From contig CAMQVH010000007.1 in assembly GCA_947038155.1 (NCBI GenBank), forward strand, positions 62,001-126,000: DNA of 64,000 nt. The letters are read 5' to 3'. The position numbers were made by a program, and so were the translations under genes. Below are positions 1 to 7,049 of the stretch, in pieces. Under the pieces are notes generated by a model, which had not been told where the DNA came from, made no database searches, and was given only the letters and a program-made list of their open reading frames with translations. Every line of letters begins with the position of its first letter. Positions within the stretch are counted from its first letter, which is position 1. The stretch is from an uncultured Bacteroides sp. (GTDB lineage: Bacteria > Bacteroidota > Bacteroidia > Bacteroidales > Bacteroidaceae).

Positions 1-1211
1 TCAGTCAGTTTTCCGGCTCGCAAATCCTTAATAAAAGAAACTACATAGAATGTGTTTTCCCGGGCAGGCAAATGCACGTAAGCAGGCATAAGAGATTCGA
101 TGAATCCTTTCCGCACCTCTTTGTTGGGATAAGCAAGTGTATAAAGCTGAAATTCAGGGTCATATCCTTTGATAGTGAGATAACCGCTTTGATAAAGTAC
201 GGGAAGAGGGTCAGTAATAGCACTCGTCGGGGCATCAAACTGCTCGGCAGTAGCCGTAGCACCGTCCAATTCACGAATATCGAAATTACTTTGCTGCAAT
301 ATGTTTATCAAGAAAGTAGGCGTTCCGGTAGAAAACCAGAAATTTTCATAACTCTTTTGAGCAAATGCATTAAACAAACTGAACGGATTATAAACATCTT
401 CACATTTCTTACTGAAATGATAACCGTCATACTGTTGTTTCAGATGCATGCAAGCCTCCTCATAGGTTTCATCATTGGCCTGTGCCATCATCTCAATATC
501 AATTTTCAGTTGCGTACGCAATTCCTGCTCGGTAATACCACAGATAGCGCTATAATCATCCCGCATACTGATATTCTGCAAATTATTCAATTCACTGAAA
601 ATACTCATCTGACTGAATTTGCTGATACCTGTCAGGAAAAGAAAGCGTAGATATTCCCCTTGTGCTTTCAAAGGACTGAAGAATTTCCGCATTTCTTCAC
701 GAAGATCATTTTGCAGTTCCGGCAAATGATTACTGTCTAATAAAGGAGCGTCATATTCGTCGATAAGTACTACTACCTGCAAACCTGTCTGCTGATATGC
801 CCTTTTTATTATTCCGGAAAAACGAGCCGCATAACCTTCTTCTTCCGGATCATTACCATAAATTCGTTCCCATTCACGAAGTTGAAGATTTAAACGTTCT
901 TCTAAATCAGACATAGCAGTGTACTTTGTCATGCTGAAATCTATGTGCAACACCGGATAGACATTCCACTCTTTCTCCAAACGTTCCATCGCCAATCCTT
1001 GGAACAAATCTTTCTTCCCTCGAAAATAAGCATCAAGAGTAGATACCAGCAAACTTTTCCCAAAACGGCGAGGACGACTCAAAAAATATACCTTATTGGT
1101 ATTTGCCAGACGATATATCAACTCCGTCTTATCTACATATACGTTGTTGTTATTACGTAAATCTTCAAAATTCTGTATCCCTATCGGGTATATTCTGAAA
1201 GTGCTATCCAT
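1..1211 (-). CDS. AAA-ATPase-like / PD-(D/E)XK family protein, 3' end outside window
   Basis: Reading the minus strand from the ATG at 1211 gives an open frame of about 403 codons that leaves the window without a stop, so the ORF track does not list it (72..650 and 945..1160 are its antisense shadows). It begins MDSTFRIYPIGIQNF and has the same blocks as the neighbour at 1401: 'VDKTELIYRL', a P-loop-like 'SRPRRFGKSLL', a Walker-B-like 'VVVLVDEYDAP', and 'QYDGYHFS'. These define the AAA-ATPase-like family (PF09820 type) that usually carries a C-terminal PD-(D/E)XK nuclease domain; that part would lie beyond base 1. The two paralogues are divergently transcribed. Such proteins are abundant and multicopy in Bacteroides, and their cellular role is not established. 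Family assignment is firm, function unknown. Confidence 0.85.
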   Translation of the reverse strand, partial: MDSTFRIYPIGIQNFEDLRNNNNVYVDKTELIYRLANTNKVYFLSRPRRFGKSLLVSTLDAYFRGKKDLFQGLAMERLEKEWNVYPVLHIDFSMTKYTAMSDLEERLNLQLREWERIYGNDPEEEGYAARFSGIIKRAYQQTGLQVVVLIDEYDAPLLDSNHLPELQNDLREEMRKFFSPLKAQGEYLRFLFLTGISKFSQMSIFSELNNLQNISMRDDYSAICGITEQELRTQLKIDIEMMAQANDETYEEACMHLKQQYDGYHFSKKCEDVYNPFSLFNAFAQKSYENFWFSTGTPTFLINILQQSNFDIRELDGATATAEQFDAPTSAITDPLPVLYQSGYLTIKGYDPEFQLYTLAYPNKEVRKGFIESLMPAYVHLPARENTFYVVSFIKDLRAGKLT

Positions 1212-1242
1212 AACGCTTATCTTTATTAAAATGAAATGTAGA

Positions 1243-1273
1243 CAAATATAGGGATTAAAAAAGATACCACAAA
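1243..1273 (-). promoter_or_regulatory. Bacteroides-type promoter for the left AAA/PD-(D/E)XK gene
   Basis: On the minus strand there is TTTG (-33 box), 19 nt, then TATATTTG (-7 box), an exact match to the Bacteroides sigma-70 consensus TTTG-N19-21-TAnnTTTG. It lies about 32 bp upstream of the ATG at 1211, giving a short leader. Confidence 0.7.
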
Positions 1274-1365
1274 CAGTACATACTGTTTTCTACACCTCAT
1301 TCTGTTAAAAGCAATCATCTTATACTTTTCTCTTTCTAAAAACAATGAAGTAGTTGGAAATTTAC

Positions 1366-1373
1366 TACCTTTG
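1366..1373 (+). promoter_or_regulatory. -7 box (TACCTTTG) upstream of the 1401 gene
   Basis: TACCTTTG matches the Bacteroides -7 consensus and lies 27 bp before the ATG at 1401. No good TTTG -33 box is seen at the usual 19-21 nt, so only the -7 half is supported. Confidence 0.45.
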
Positions 1374-1400
1374 TGTAATTGAGTTATAAAACCGGAGTAT

Positions 1401-2954
1401 ATGAGTAGTAAAATTTACCCTATTGGCATACAGAATTTCGAAAAGATTCGTAATGACGGTTATTTCTATATTGATAAAACGGCATTGATGTATCAAATGG
1501 TAAAAACCGGTAGTTACTATTTCTTAAGCCGCCCGCGCCGCTTCGGAAAGAGTCTGCTCATCTCTACTCTGGAAGCTTATTTTCAAGGAAAGAAGGAACT
1601 GTTCACGGGACTGGCTGTAGAAAGGCTGGAAAAAGACTGGATTAAATATCCGATATTACACCTAGACCTTAATATCGAAAAATATGATGCACCGGAAAGT
1701 CTGGATAATATACTCGAAAAATCGTTGACTGCATGGGAAAAGCTCTATGGTGCCGAGCCATCCGAACGCTCATTTTCCCTGCGTTTTGCCGGTATCATAG
1801 AACGCGCCTGCAAGCAGGCAGGACAACGCGTAGTTATTTTGGTAGATGAATATGATAAGCCCATGTTGCAAGCCATCGGCAACGAGAAATTGCAAAAACA
1901 ATTCCGGGACACTTTAAAACCTTTCTATGGAGCACTCAAAACAATGGATGGCTATATAAAGTTTGCGTTCTTGACCGGCGTTACAAAGTTTGGCAAAGTC
2001 AGTGTGTTTAGCGACTTGAATAATTTGGATGACATCTCAATGCGAAAAGATTATGTTGAAATCTGCGGTGTCAGCGATCAGGAGCTTCATGAAAACCTAG
2101 ATATCGAACTTCATGAGTTTGCAGAGACGCAAGGTTTGTCGTATGACAAGCTCTGTACAAAACTAAAAGAATATTATGATGGCTATCATTTTACACATAA
2201 TTCTATCGGTATATATAATCCGTTTAGTCTGCTCAACGCTTTCAAATATAAAGAATTTGGCAGTTATTGGTTTGAGACGGGGACACCTACCTATCTGGTT
2301 AAGTTACTAAAAAAGCATCATTATGATCTGGAACGGATGGCACACGAGGAAACCGATGCACAGGTATTGAATAGCATAGATTCCGAATCAACCAACCCGA
2401 TTCCAGTGATTTACCAAAGCGGATACCTCACCATTAAAGGATATGACGAACGTTTTGGCATATACCGTTTAGGTTTTCCCAACCGTGAAGTAGAAGAAGG
2501 TTTCATCCGTTTCTTACTTCCTTTTTATGCGAATGTGAATAAGGTGGAATATCCGTTTGAAATTCAAAAGTTCGTTCGTGAAGTAGAGGCCGGAGACTAT
2601 AGCTCTTTCTTCCGCCGCCTGCAGAGTTTCTTCGCTGATACGACTTACGAAGTAATCCGGGAGCAGGAATTACATTATGAAAATGTACTTTTCATCGTTT
2701 TCAAACTGGTTGGTTTCTATACCAAAGTGGAATACCACACCAATAACGGACGCATAGACCTCATCCTGCAGACAGACAAATTCATTTATATAATGGAGTT
2801 TAAGCTGAATGGTACAGCGGAAGAGGCGTTGCAGCAGATTAACGACAAACGATATGCATTGCCTTTCGAAGCAGATGGGCGAAAACTGTTCAAGATAGGG
2901 ATTAACTTCAGTGAGAAAACCCGTAATATCGAGAAATGGGTGGTGGAATCCTGA
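1401..2954 (+). CDS. AAA-ATPase-like / PD-(D/E)XK nuclease superfamily protein
   Basis: This 517-aa protein is a full-length member of the PF09820 + DUF1703 family. Residues 43-56 (SRPRRFGKSLLIST) form a P-loop-like motif and 143-153 (RVVILVDEYDK) a Walker-B-like strand. The C-terminus (about 450-475) has a PD-(D/E)XK core: 'GRIDLIL' supplies the Asp and 'YIMEFK' the E-x-K. No signal peptide, so probably cytoplasmic. Its paralogue at 1-1211 is divergent with a 190-bp gap. Members are often multicopy and variable between Bacteroides strains. Nuclease activity is inferred from the motif only; the biological role (mobile element, defence or other) is unknown. Confidence 0.85.
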   Translation: MSSKIYPIGIQNFEKIRNDGYFYIDKTALMYQMVKTGSYYFLSRPRRFGKSLLISTLEAYFQGKKELFTGLAVERLEKDWIKYPILHLDLNIEKYDAPESLDNILEKSLTAWEKLYGAEPSERSFSLRFAGIIERACKQAGQRVVILVDEYDKPMLQAIGNEKLQKQFRDTLKPFYGALKTMDGYIKFAFLTGVTKFGKVSVFSDLNNLDDISMRKDYVEICGVSDQELHENLDIELHEFAETQGLSYDKLCTKLKEYYDGYHFTHNSIGIYNPFSLLNAFKYKEFGSYWFETGTPTYLVKLLKKHHYDLERMAHEETDAQVLNSIDSESTNPIPVIYQSGYLTIKGYDERFGIYRLGFPNREVEEGFIRFLLPFYANVNKVEYPFEIQKFVREVEAGDYSSFFRRLQSFFADTTYEVIREQELHYENVLFIVFKLVGFYTKVEYHTNNGRIDLILQTDKFIYIMEFKLNGTAEEALQQINDKRYALPFEADGRKLFKIGINFSEKTRNIEKWVVES

Positions 2955-3044
2955 ATGAGATATTCCCGCACATTGAAAAAATGCATGGATTCAAACAACA
3001 TCAAGTTATTCAAATCTATGCATTTACAATATACAATAATATTA

Positions 3045-3110
3045 TTAACGTATTTCTTTCACAAAATAAATCAAGGCCGGGAAGTGGTCACTATATCCAT
3101 TTAAAAAGTA
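3045..3110 (-). pseudogene. 3' remnant of an endonuclease/exonuclease/phosphatase gene
   Basis: The minus strand reads YFLNGYSDHFPALIYFVKEI R stop. The intact EEP protein at 9779-10804 ends with the closely matching WLNGYSDHLPTIIYLIKEVK, including the catalytic SDH motif. Only about 21 codons remain; an in-frame TAA lies just upstream. The remnant sits directly downstream of the NUC1-type nuclease gene (3146-3994), so an EEP gene once neighboured this nuclease, as it does at 9.8-12 kb. The ORF-track entry 2936..3142 (+) is its antisense shadow. Confidence 0.7.
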
Positions 3111-3145
3111 TTACTGGAGAAAGTATTTATTATCTACGGTAATAT

Positions 3146-3994
3146 TTATTCTAACCCAGGCCAGGCTTTGGTTGAGTAAGTGGCTTCAAGTGCATTTTCC
3201 AAGTTATCATTAAGATTGGGAAAGAAATCGATTCCTGTTTTTTCTTCCAGTTCGTCTATCGTAAGGGCGTAGTCGGCGAGTCTGATTGTTGACGGTTTGC
3301 TGTCTTGGTGTTCCATCCAAAAGGCTATCGCTTTGAACGATTCGCCTTTCTTAAACAATAAAGCCATGTAGTAATATTTGGGAACGGGCTTGCTGCGGTC
3401 GCCGCCGATATATTCCTTAATATGTTCTTCCTTATCAATCGTTCCGCCTTTCACTACGTACAAGGTGTCGGAAGCGGTACAGCTACGTCCCCACGACTGC
3501 ACTTGTCCTTCCAATGCCAGCCAAACGCCTGTATTGAAATTGTTTCGTTGCGGGCTCATGTTGGTATAATAGAAAGTCTGATCATTGGCTTCTTGCAAAT
3601 AAAGTCGGTCGGCTGAAGCACAGAGGTGCCCTCTATCATAACCTCTTCTCCCGAAGTCTGCTTGTACGCGCTGGTATTCTGTGCCAAGCAAAGGGTCTGG
3701 GATAAATTCATTGCCACGGGTTGCTGTCTGTAACCGGGTCTGATTGTCGAACCGGAATGCAATCCAACGGGAGTGTTTCTTACTTTTATCATATTCCATA
3801 CTAAAAGAGGTTATTTTCTGCCCGTTGAAAGTAGTAGAGTGAGTTATGAATACATCGTTTACGCCATTGCGAAGAGCCGGAAGTTCTACGATGCCGGTGG
3901 CAAAATTATTGGAATCGTAATTGTCATCTTTATCACAAGCGATAATTCCAACACACAAAACTCCCAATAAAACATATTTTAATTGACATTTCAT
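3146..3994 (-). CDS. DNA/RNA non-specific endonuclease (NUC1 family), lipoprotein
   Basis: The 282-aa product starts with a lipoprotein signal ending in VGIIAC (Cys20), so it is probably anchored in the outer membrane. The nuclease core has DRGH (120-123, His123 the expected general base), followed by YYTNMSP and N153, which fit the Asn metal ligand region of beta-beta-alpha-metal nucleases. It cuts DNA and RNA without sequence specificity in characterised relatives. It is a paralogue of the C-terminal half of 10801-11994; both share GGTIDKEE and VPKYY blocks. It follows the TonB receptor cluster on the same strand, after a terminator-like hairpin. Likely role: breakdown of extracellular nucleic acids. 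Confidence 0.9.
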   Translation of the reverse strand: MKCQLKYVLLGVLCVGIIACDKDDNYDSNNFATGIVELPALRNGVNDVFITHSTTFNGQKITSFSMEYDKSKKHSRWIAFRFDNQTRLQTATRGNEFIPDPLLGTEYQRVQADFGRRGYDRGHLCASADRLYLQEANDQTFYYTNMSPQRNNFNTGVWLALEGQVQSWGRSCTASDTLYVVKGGTIDKEEHIKEYIGGDRSKPVPKYYYMALLFKKGESFKAIAFWMEHQDSKPSTIRLADYALTIDELEEKTGIDFFPNLNDNLENALEATYSTKAWPGLE

Positions 3995-4057
3995 TGTATT
4001 TCTTTTTGAATTAAATATAGACTACAATATCAAATTATCAGTTGTCTAAAGAAATAG

Positions 4058-4087
4058 AAAGCTGCCCTCAACAATAAGGACAGCCTT
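4058..4087 (-). terminator. hairpin terminator after the TonB-receptor operon
   Basis: On the minus strand AAGGCTGTCC pairs with GGGCAGCTTT (8 Watson-Crick pairs plus two G-U) around a 10-nt loop and runs into a T-rich stretch. It lies 27 bp beyond the stop of the 674-aa lipoprotein gene. Confidence 0.6.
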
Positions 4088-4114
4088 CATTATCAAATTA
4101 TAATCAGAGAAGTA

Positions 4115-6139
4115 TTATATCTCTGTAATGGTTACAGGCCCCTTAAGTCCCGGAACCGAGAAATATTTCTCCAGATTAGCTTGTATCAATACTAATTTTC
4201 CTTTATTTGTTGGATTTGTTTTTAATCCCCATGTAGTACGCCAAGTCGCTGGACTCTTTGGTAATTCGACAGGAATTAACTTTTCCGGTGCTGTCTCAGT
4301 TGGAGAGTCAGCCAATAATAGATTAGTATCACCTGCAAAATTCTCAAACTGAAGATTTTTTTCTGTCATAGACCCATTATTGGCAAAACCTACAATATAA
4401 CCTTTCACATAATATGGACCTTTTTTTGTGCTATTGAGCGTTATTACATCTTCCACAGAGTATGGATGTGCTTCTGAACCATCAGCTTCCTCAGGTTTAG
4501 GCTCTTCACCACTCTTTTCAGTAGCATATAATCTTATATTATAAAGACGAATACCAAAAGCATTGTCAGTTCCATTAGTAGAAAATTTCAAAGTGGAATT
4601 ATCTGTTCCAACCACCGAGATTTCAACTTGCATTTCATGAAATATTCCACTAACTTTACCATTACCCACAACTTCTTTACTAACAGGAGTGACTTCCTGA
4701 TCATTAAATGTGAGTTTCAAATGATTCAGATCATCAATTTCTGTCGTCTTATAGACATTAGATGCAATCTCATAAACTACAATAAACTTGGTATATCCTG
4801 TTGCATTAATGTTACTAATTAAAAACTCACCAGCTTTATTCGCAGGGAACCAAATATTATTTATTTTCCGAGATTCTTCCGTATTCTCCGGTGTTCTATG
4901 AGCAATTGCACGAATATCAGCAGTAGTAGCTGAATATGAATAATTATTATCCCAATGAGTAAAATTTGCAATAGCCGTAGTACTTCCCAATATATTTGCT
5001 TCCACATCCGACCCAAACTTCTCTGTGAATATTAATTCACCTTCAATCGGTGTCGGACTTGGTTCAACAGTACCACCTCCTTCACCTTCTCCTGTTACTT
5101 TCACATTTCTCACTTCCCATGTACCTACATCAGAAGTAGTACTCATATATTTGAAAGCAAATTGAATATTTTTACCTACATAGCTAGAAAGGTTAATATT
5201 ACCAGATGAAACAAATTTCCAATCAGAATTAGTTCCGTATGTTGGAATTGTAACTTGGGTCCAATCAGAAGCTGTACTTTCCTTCACCCATACAGTTAAC
5301 TCTTTTGTTGGATCGCCACAGAATTTATGAGCATGCTCAAATGTTAATGAAGCACTTGTTGCTTTTGTCAAATCTACAGCAGGAGATATCAACCAACTTT
5401 CTGAAGCTTCCTTTTCTGTTGCAGAAATAAAAGCACTAGCTTTCATATATGTACTAGTAGTACCACCTGCTTCCGGTGTATAAGATTCCCACTTCCAGAT
5501 TTCTTCAACCTTAGCAGGACGTGTTTTATCTTCGATAGTAAAAGAGCCTTTGTCTGAAGCAAATGTCTCCTCAAAGAATGTGACATTACCAACCGGTGGT
5601 TCAGGTTCTTCACCACCTTGTTCCTCACCAATTGGTTGATTATTAAACACCGCAGCTGTTGTATTAATCAACGCAGCCTTTCCAAAGCCCTTGCTCAACT
5701 CACCTTGAATCAACAACAGACCACCTTTATTATCCGGATGATCTTTCAGATTTAAAGCATTTGCCAAATCACTTCCGTTCTTTATTTTAACCGGCAAACA
5801 TTTGCTTTCATTAGTTTCGTCAGGACTTTCTGCTATCAAAACATTAGATGTAATATTGAAAGGAGCAGTAAAACTAGCCTTATTACCAGCAAATTCACCT
5901 TTATCATCATATACATTCTCAATTGCTCCTACAATATACCCTTGCACCCAAGCGATAGAGCCATCTTGTTTCTGCTGAGCAGCTTCAATATTATATGGAT
6001 TTTCCTTAGTACCATCTCCTACGACTCCCGGAGCATCACCTTCTCCCAATATATCATAAGGAGCAGGAACATCACTACATGAACTAAATGTAAACACCGC
6101 AAGCAGTGTTAAGAATAAAGCATTTAGAATCTTTTTCAT
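4115..6139 (-). CDS. surface lipoprotein with two DUF6359-like OB domains and choice-of-anchor J domain
   Basis: The 674-aa protein has a lipoprotein signal (LAVFTFSSC, Cys21). An N-terminal domain starting GTKENPYNIEAA and containing 'WVQGYIVGAIEN' is repeated near the C-terminus as 'GSEAHPYSVEDV ... YYVKGYIVGF'; both end in segments on 'LIADSPDET/LLADSPTET' and 'LVLIQ', which I recognise as DUF6359 (related to YhcR-type OB folds). Between them lies a choice-of-anchor-J/jelly-roll module (FFEETFASDKGSF...ESWLISPAVDL). It is the last gene of the operon 9578->4115, 20 bp after the DUF5689 gene. OB-like domains with neighbouring secreted nucleases suggest nucleic-acid binding at the cell surface; this is inference. 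Confidence 0.75.
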   Translation of the reverse strand: MKKILNALFLTLLAVFTFSSCSDVPAPYDILGEGDAPGVVGDGTKENPYNIEAAQQKQDGSIAWVQGYIVGAIENVYDDKGEFAGNKASFTAPFNITSNVLIAESPDETNESKCLPVKIKNGSDLANALNLKDHPDNKGGLLLIQGELSKGFGKAALINTTAAVFNNQPIGEEQGGEEPEPPVGNVTFFEETFASDKGSFTIEDKTRPAKVEEIWKWESYTPEAGGTTSTYMKASAFISATEKEASESWLISPAVDLTKATSASLTFEHAHKFCGDPTKELTVWVKESTASDWTQVTIPTYGTNSDWKFVSSGNINLSSYVGKNIQFAFKYMSTTSDVGTWEVRNVKVTGEGEGGGTVEPSPTPIEGELIFTEKFGSDVEANILGSTTAIANFTHWDNNYSYSATTADIRAIAHRTPENTEESRKINNIWFPANKAGEFLISNINATGYTKFIVVYEIASNVYKTTEIDDLNHLKLTFNDQEVTPVSKEVVGNGKVSGIFHEMQVEISVVGTDNSTLKFSTNGTDNAFGIRLYNIRLYATEKSGEEPKPEEADGSEAHPYSVEDVITLNSTKKGPYYVKGYIVGFANNGSMTEKNLQFENFAGDTNLLLADSPTETAPEKLIPVELPKSPATWRTTWGLKTNPTNKGKLVLIQANLEKYFSVPGLKGPVTITEI

Positions 6140-6159
6140 AATTATATGTGTTAATTGAA

Positions 6160-7002
6160 TTAATTATTTCGTTTGATATCATTTAAAGTGCGGACAATAA
6201 CCTCCCATTGGTTATTGTAACGTAACAAAATACCTGTAATATTCACACTACCTTGCGGCATTACCTCCTTTGAGAAGTTTGCGTAAGCACTAGTATAAAG
6301 GAACAAGTTACTTCCACTCTCTGTACCATCAGCATAAGTGAAATAACGCTTTACGGAACCTTCATCACCAGGAGCGTAGGTTGCCGTTCCGTCTGCTTCG
6401 GAAAGCTTTACGTTTTTAAAAGTAACCAATACCGGCGCTGCCTTCAAATCAATAGCAGCAAGCTCGGCAGGCGTACTAACCTCAATCGGTTTCAATTCCT
6501 CATAATACAACTTCGGTTCATTAATCAGACGAACATGCTGCTTCCATACATACTCGGGCATACGTCCAACTGAATTATTATAAACAGTACCAATTTGCGC
6601 TTGCTTACGGTAGCTACCGATCTGCAAACCCTTACAATCGATTACCACTTTCTGGCCTACCGGACAAAATGCATACAAACCGGTTGCATTAACGCCAATA
6701 ACAATAGCACCTGTTTCGTCTGCCACGACCAACTTCTTGTACAGATTACCACTCTCGTCATCACAGGTAATTACACCTTCAATACGGGTTTCACCTTCAA
6801 TAGTAGTATAAGTATCTTTACTCGTATCTATAAAGTCATTATATTTTTCTTTCAACGCAGCGATTGAAATTGTGCGCCCTTCCGGAATAGAATTATTGCC
6901 ATAGGCATTACCTGTTACCGGGTCATCATAGTTCTCGCAAGAAGTAAGAACTGTACCACATAACAGCAATCCGGTACATAATATAGATAGTAATTTCTTC
7001 AT
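6160..7002 (-). CDS. DUF5689-type lipoprotein
   Basis: I place the start at the internal ATG at 7002 (MKKLLSILCTGLLLCG), which begins a proper lipoprotein signal with Cys23 and has a purine-rich GGAAGAAACG just upstream; the ORF track's 7047 start adds 15 residues without signal character. The 280-aa protein has a beta-rich domain from about residue 40 (RTISIAALKEKY) with 'RIEGVITCDDESGNLYKKLV' and 'GQKVVIDCKGLQIGSY', typical of DUF5689, an OB-like domain common in Bacteroidota proteins linked to extracellular nucleases. It sits between the TonB receptor and the DUF6359 lipoprotein, in the position a SusD partner would occupy. Specific ligand unknown. Confidence 0.75.
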   Translation of the reverse strand: MKKLLSILCTGLLLCGTVLTSCENYDDPVTGNAYGNNSIPEGRTISIAALKEKYNDFIDTSKDTYTTIEGETRIEGVITCDDESGNLYKKLVVADETGAIVIGVNATGLYAFCPVGQKVVIDCKGLQIGSYRKQAQIGTVYNNSVGRMPEYVWKQHVRLINEPKLYYEELKPIEVSTPAELAAIDLKAAPVLVTFKNVKLSEADGTATYAPGDEGSVKRYFTYADGTESGSNLFLYTSAYANFSKEVMPQGSVNITGILLRYNNQWEVIVRTLNDIKRNN

Positions 7003-7049
7003 AATCGTTTCTTCCTTTCTTTTTGTTTTGGATTGATAACTACACATTC

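Noticed and set aside
72-1160. Plus-strand ORFs 72..650 and 945..1160
   Set aside because: They are antisense shadows of the partial AAA/PD-(D/E)XK gene on the minus strand, whose translation matches its paralogue throughout.
2936-3142. 68-aa plus-strand ORF after the 1401 gene
   Set aside because: No protein-like features, and the complementary strand encodes the recognisable EEP remnant GYSDHFP.
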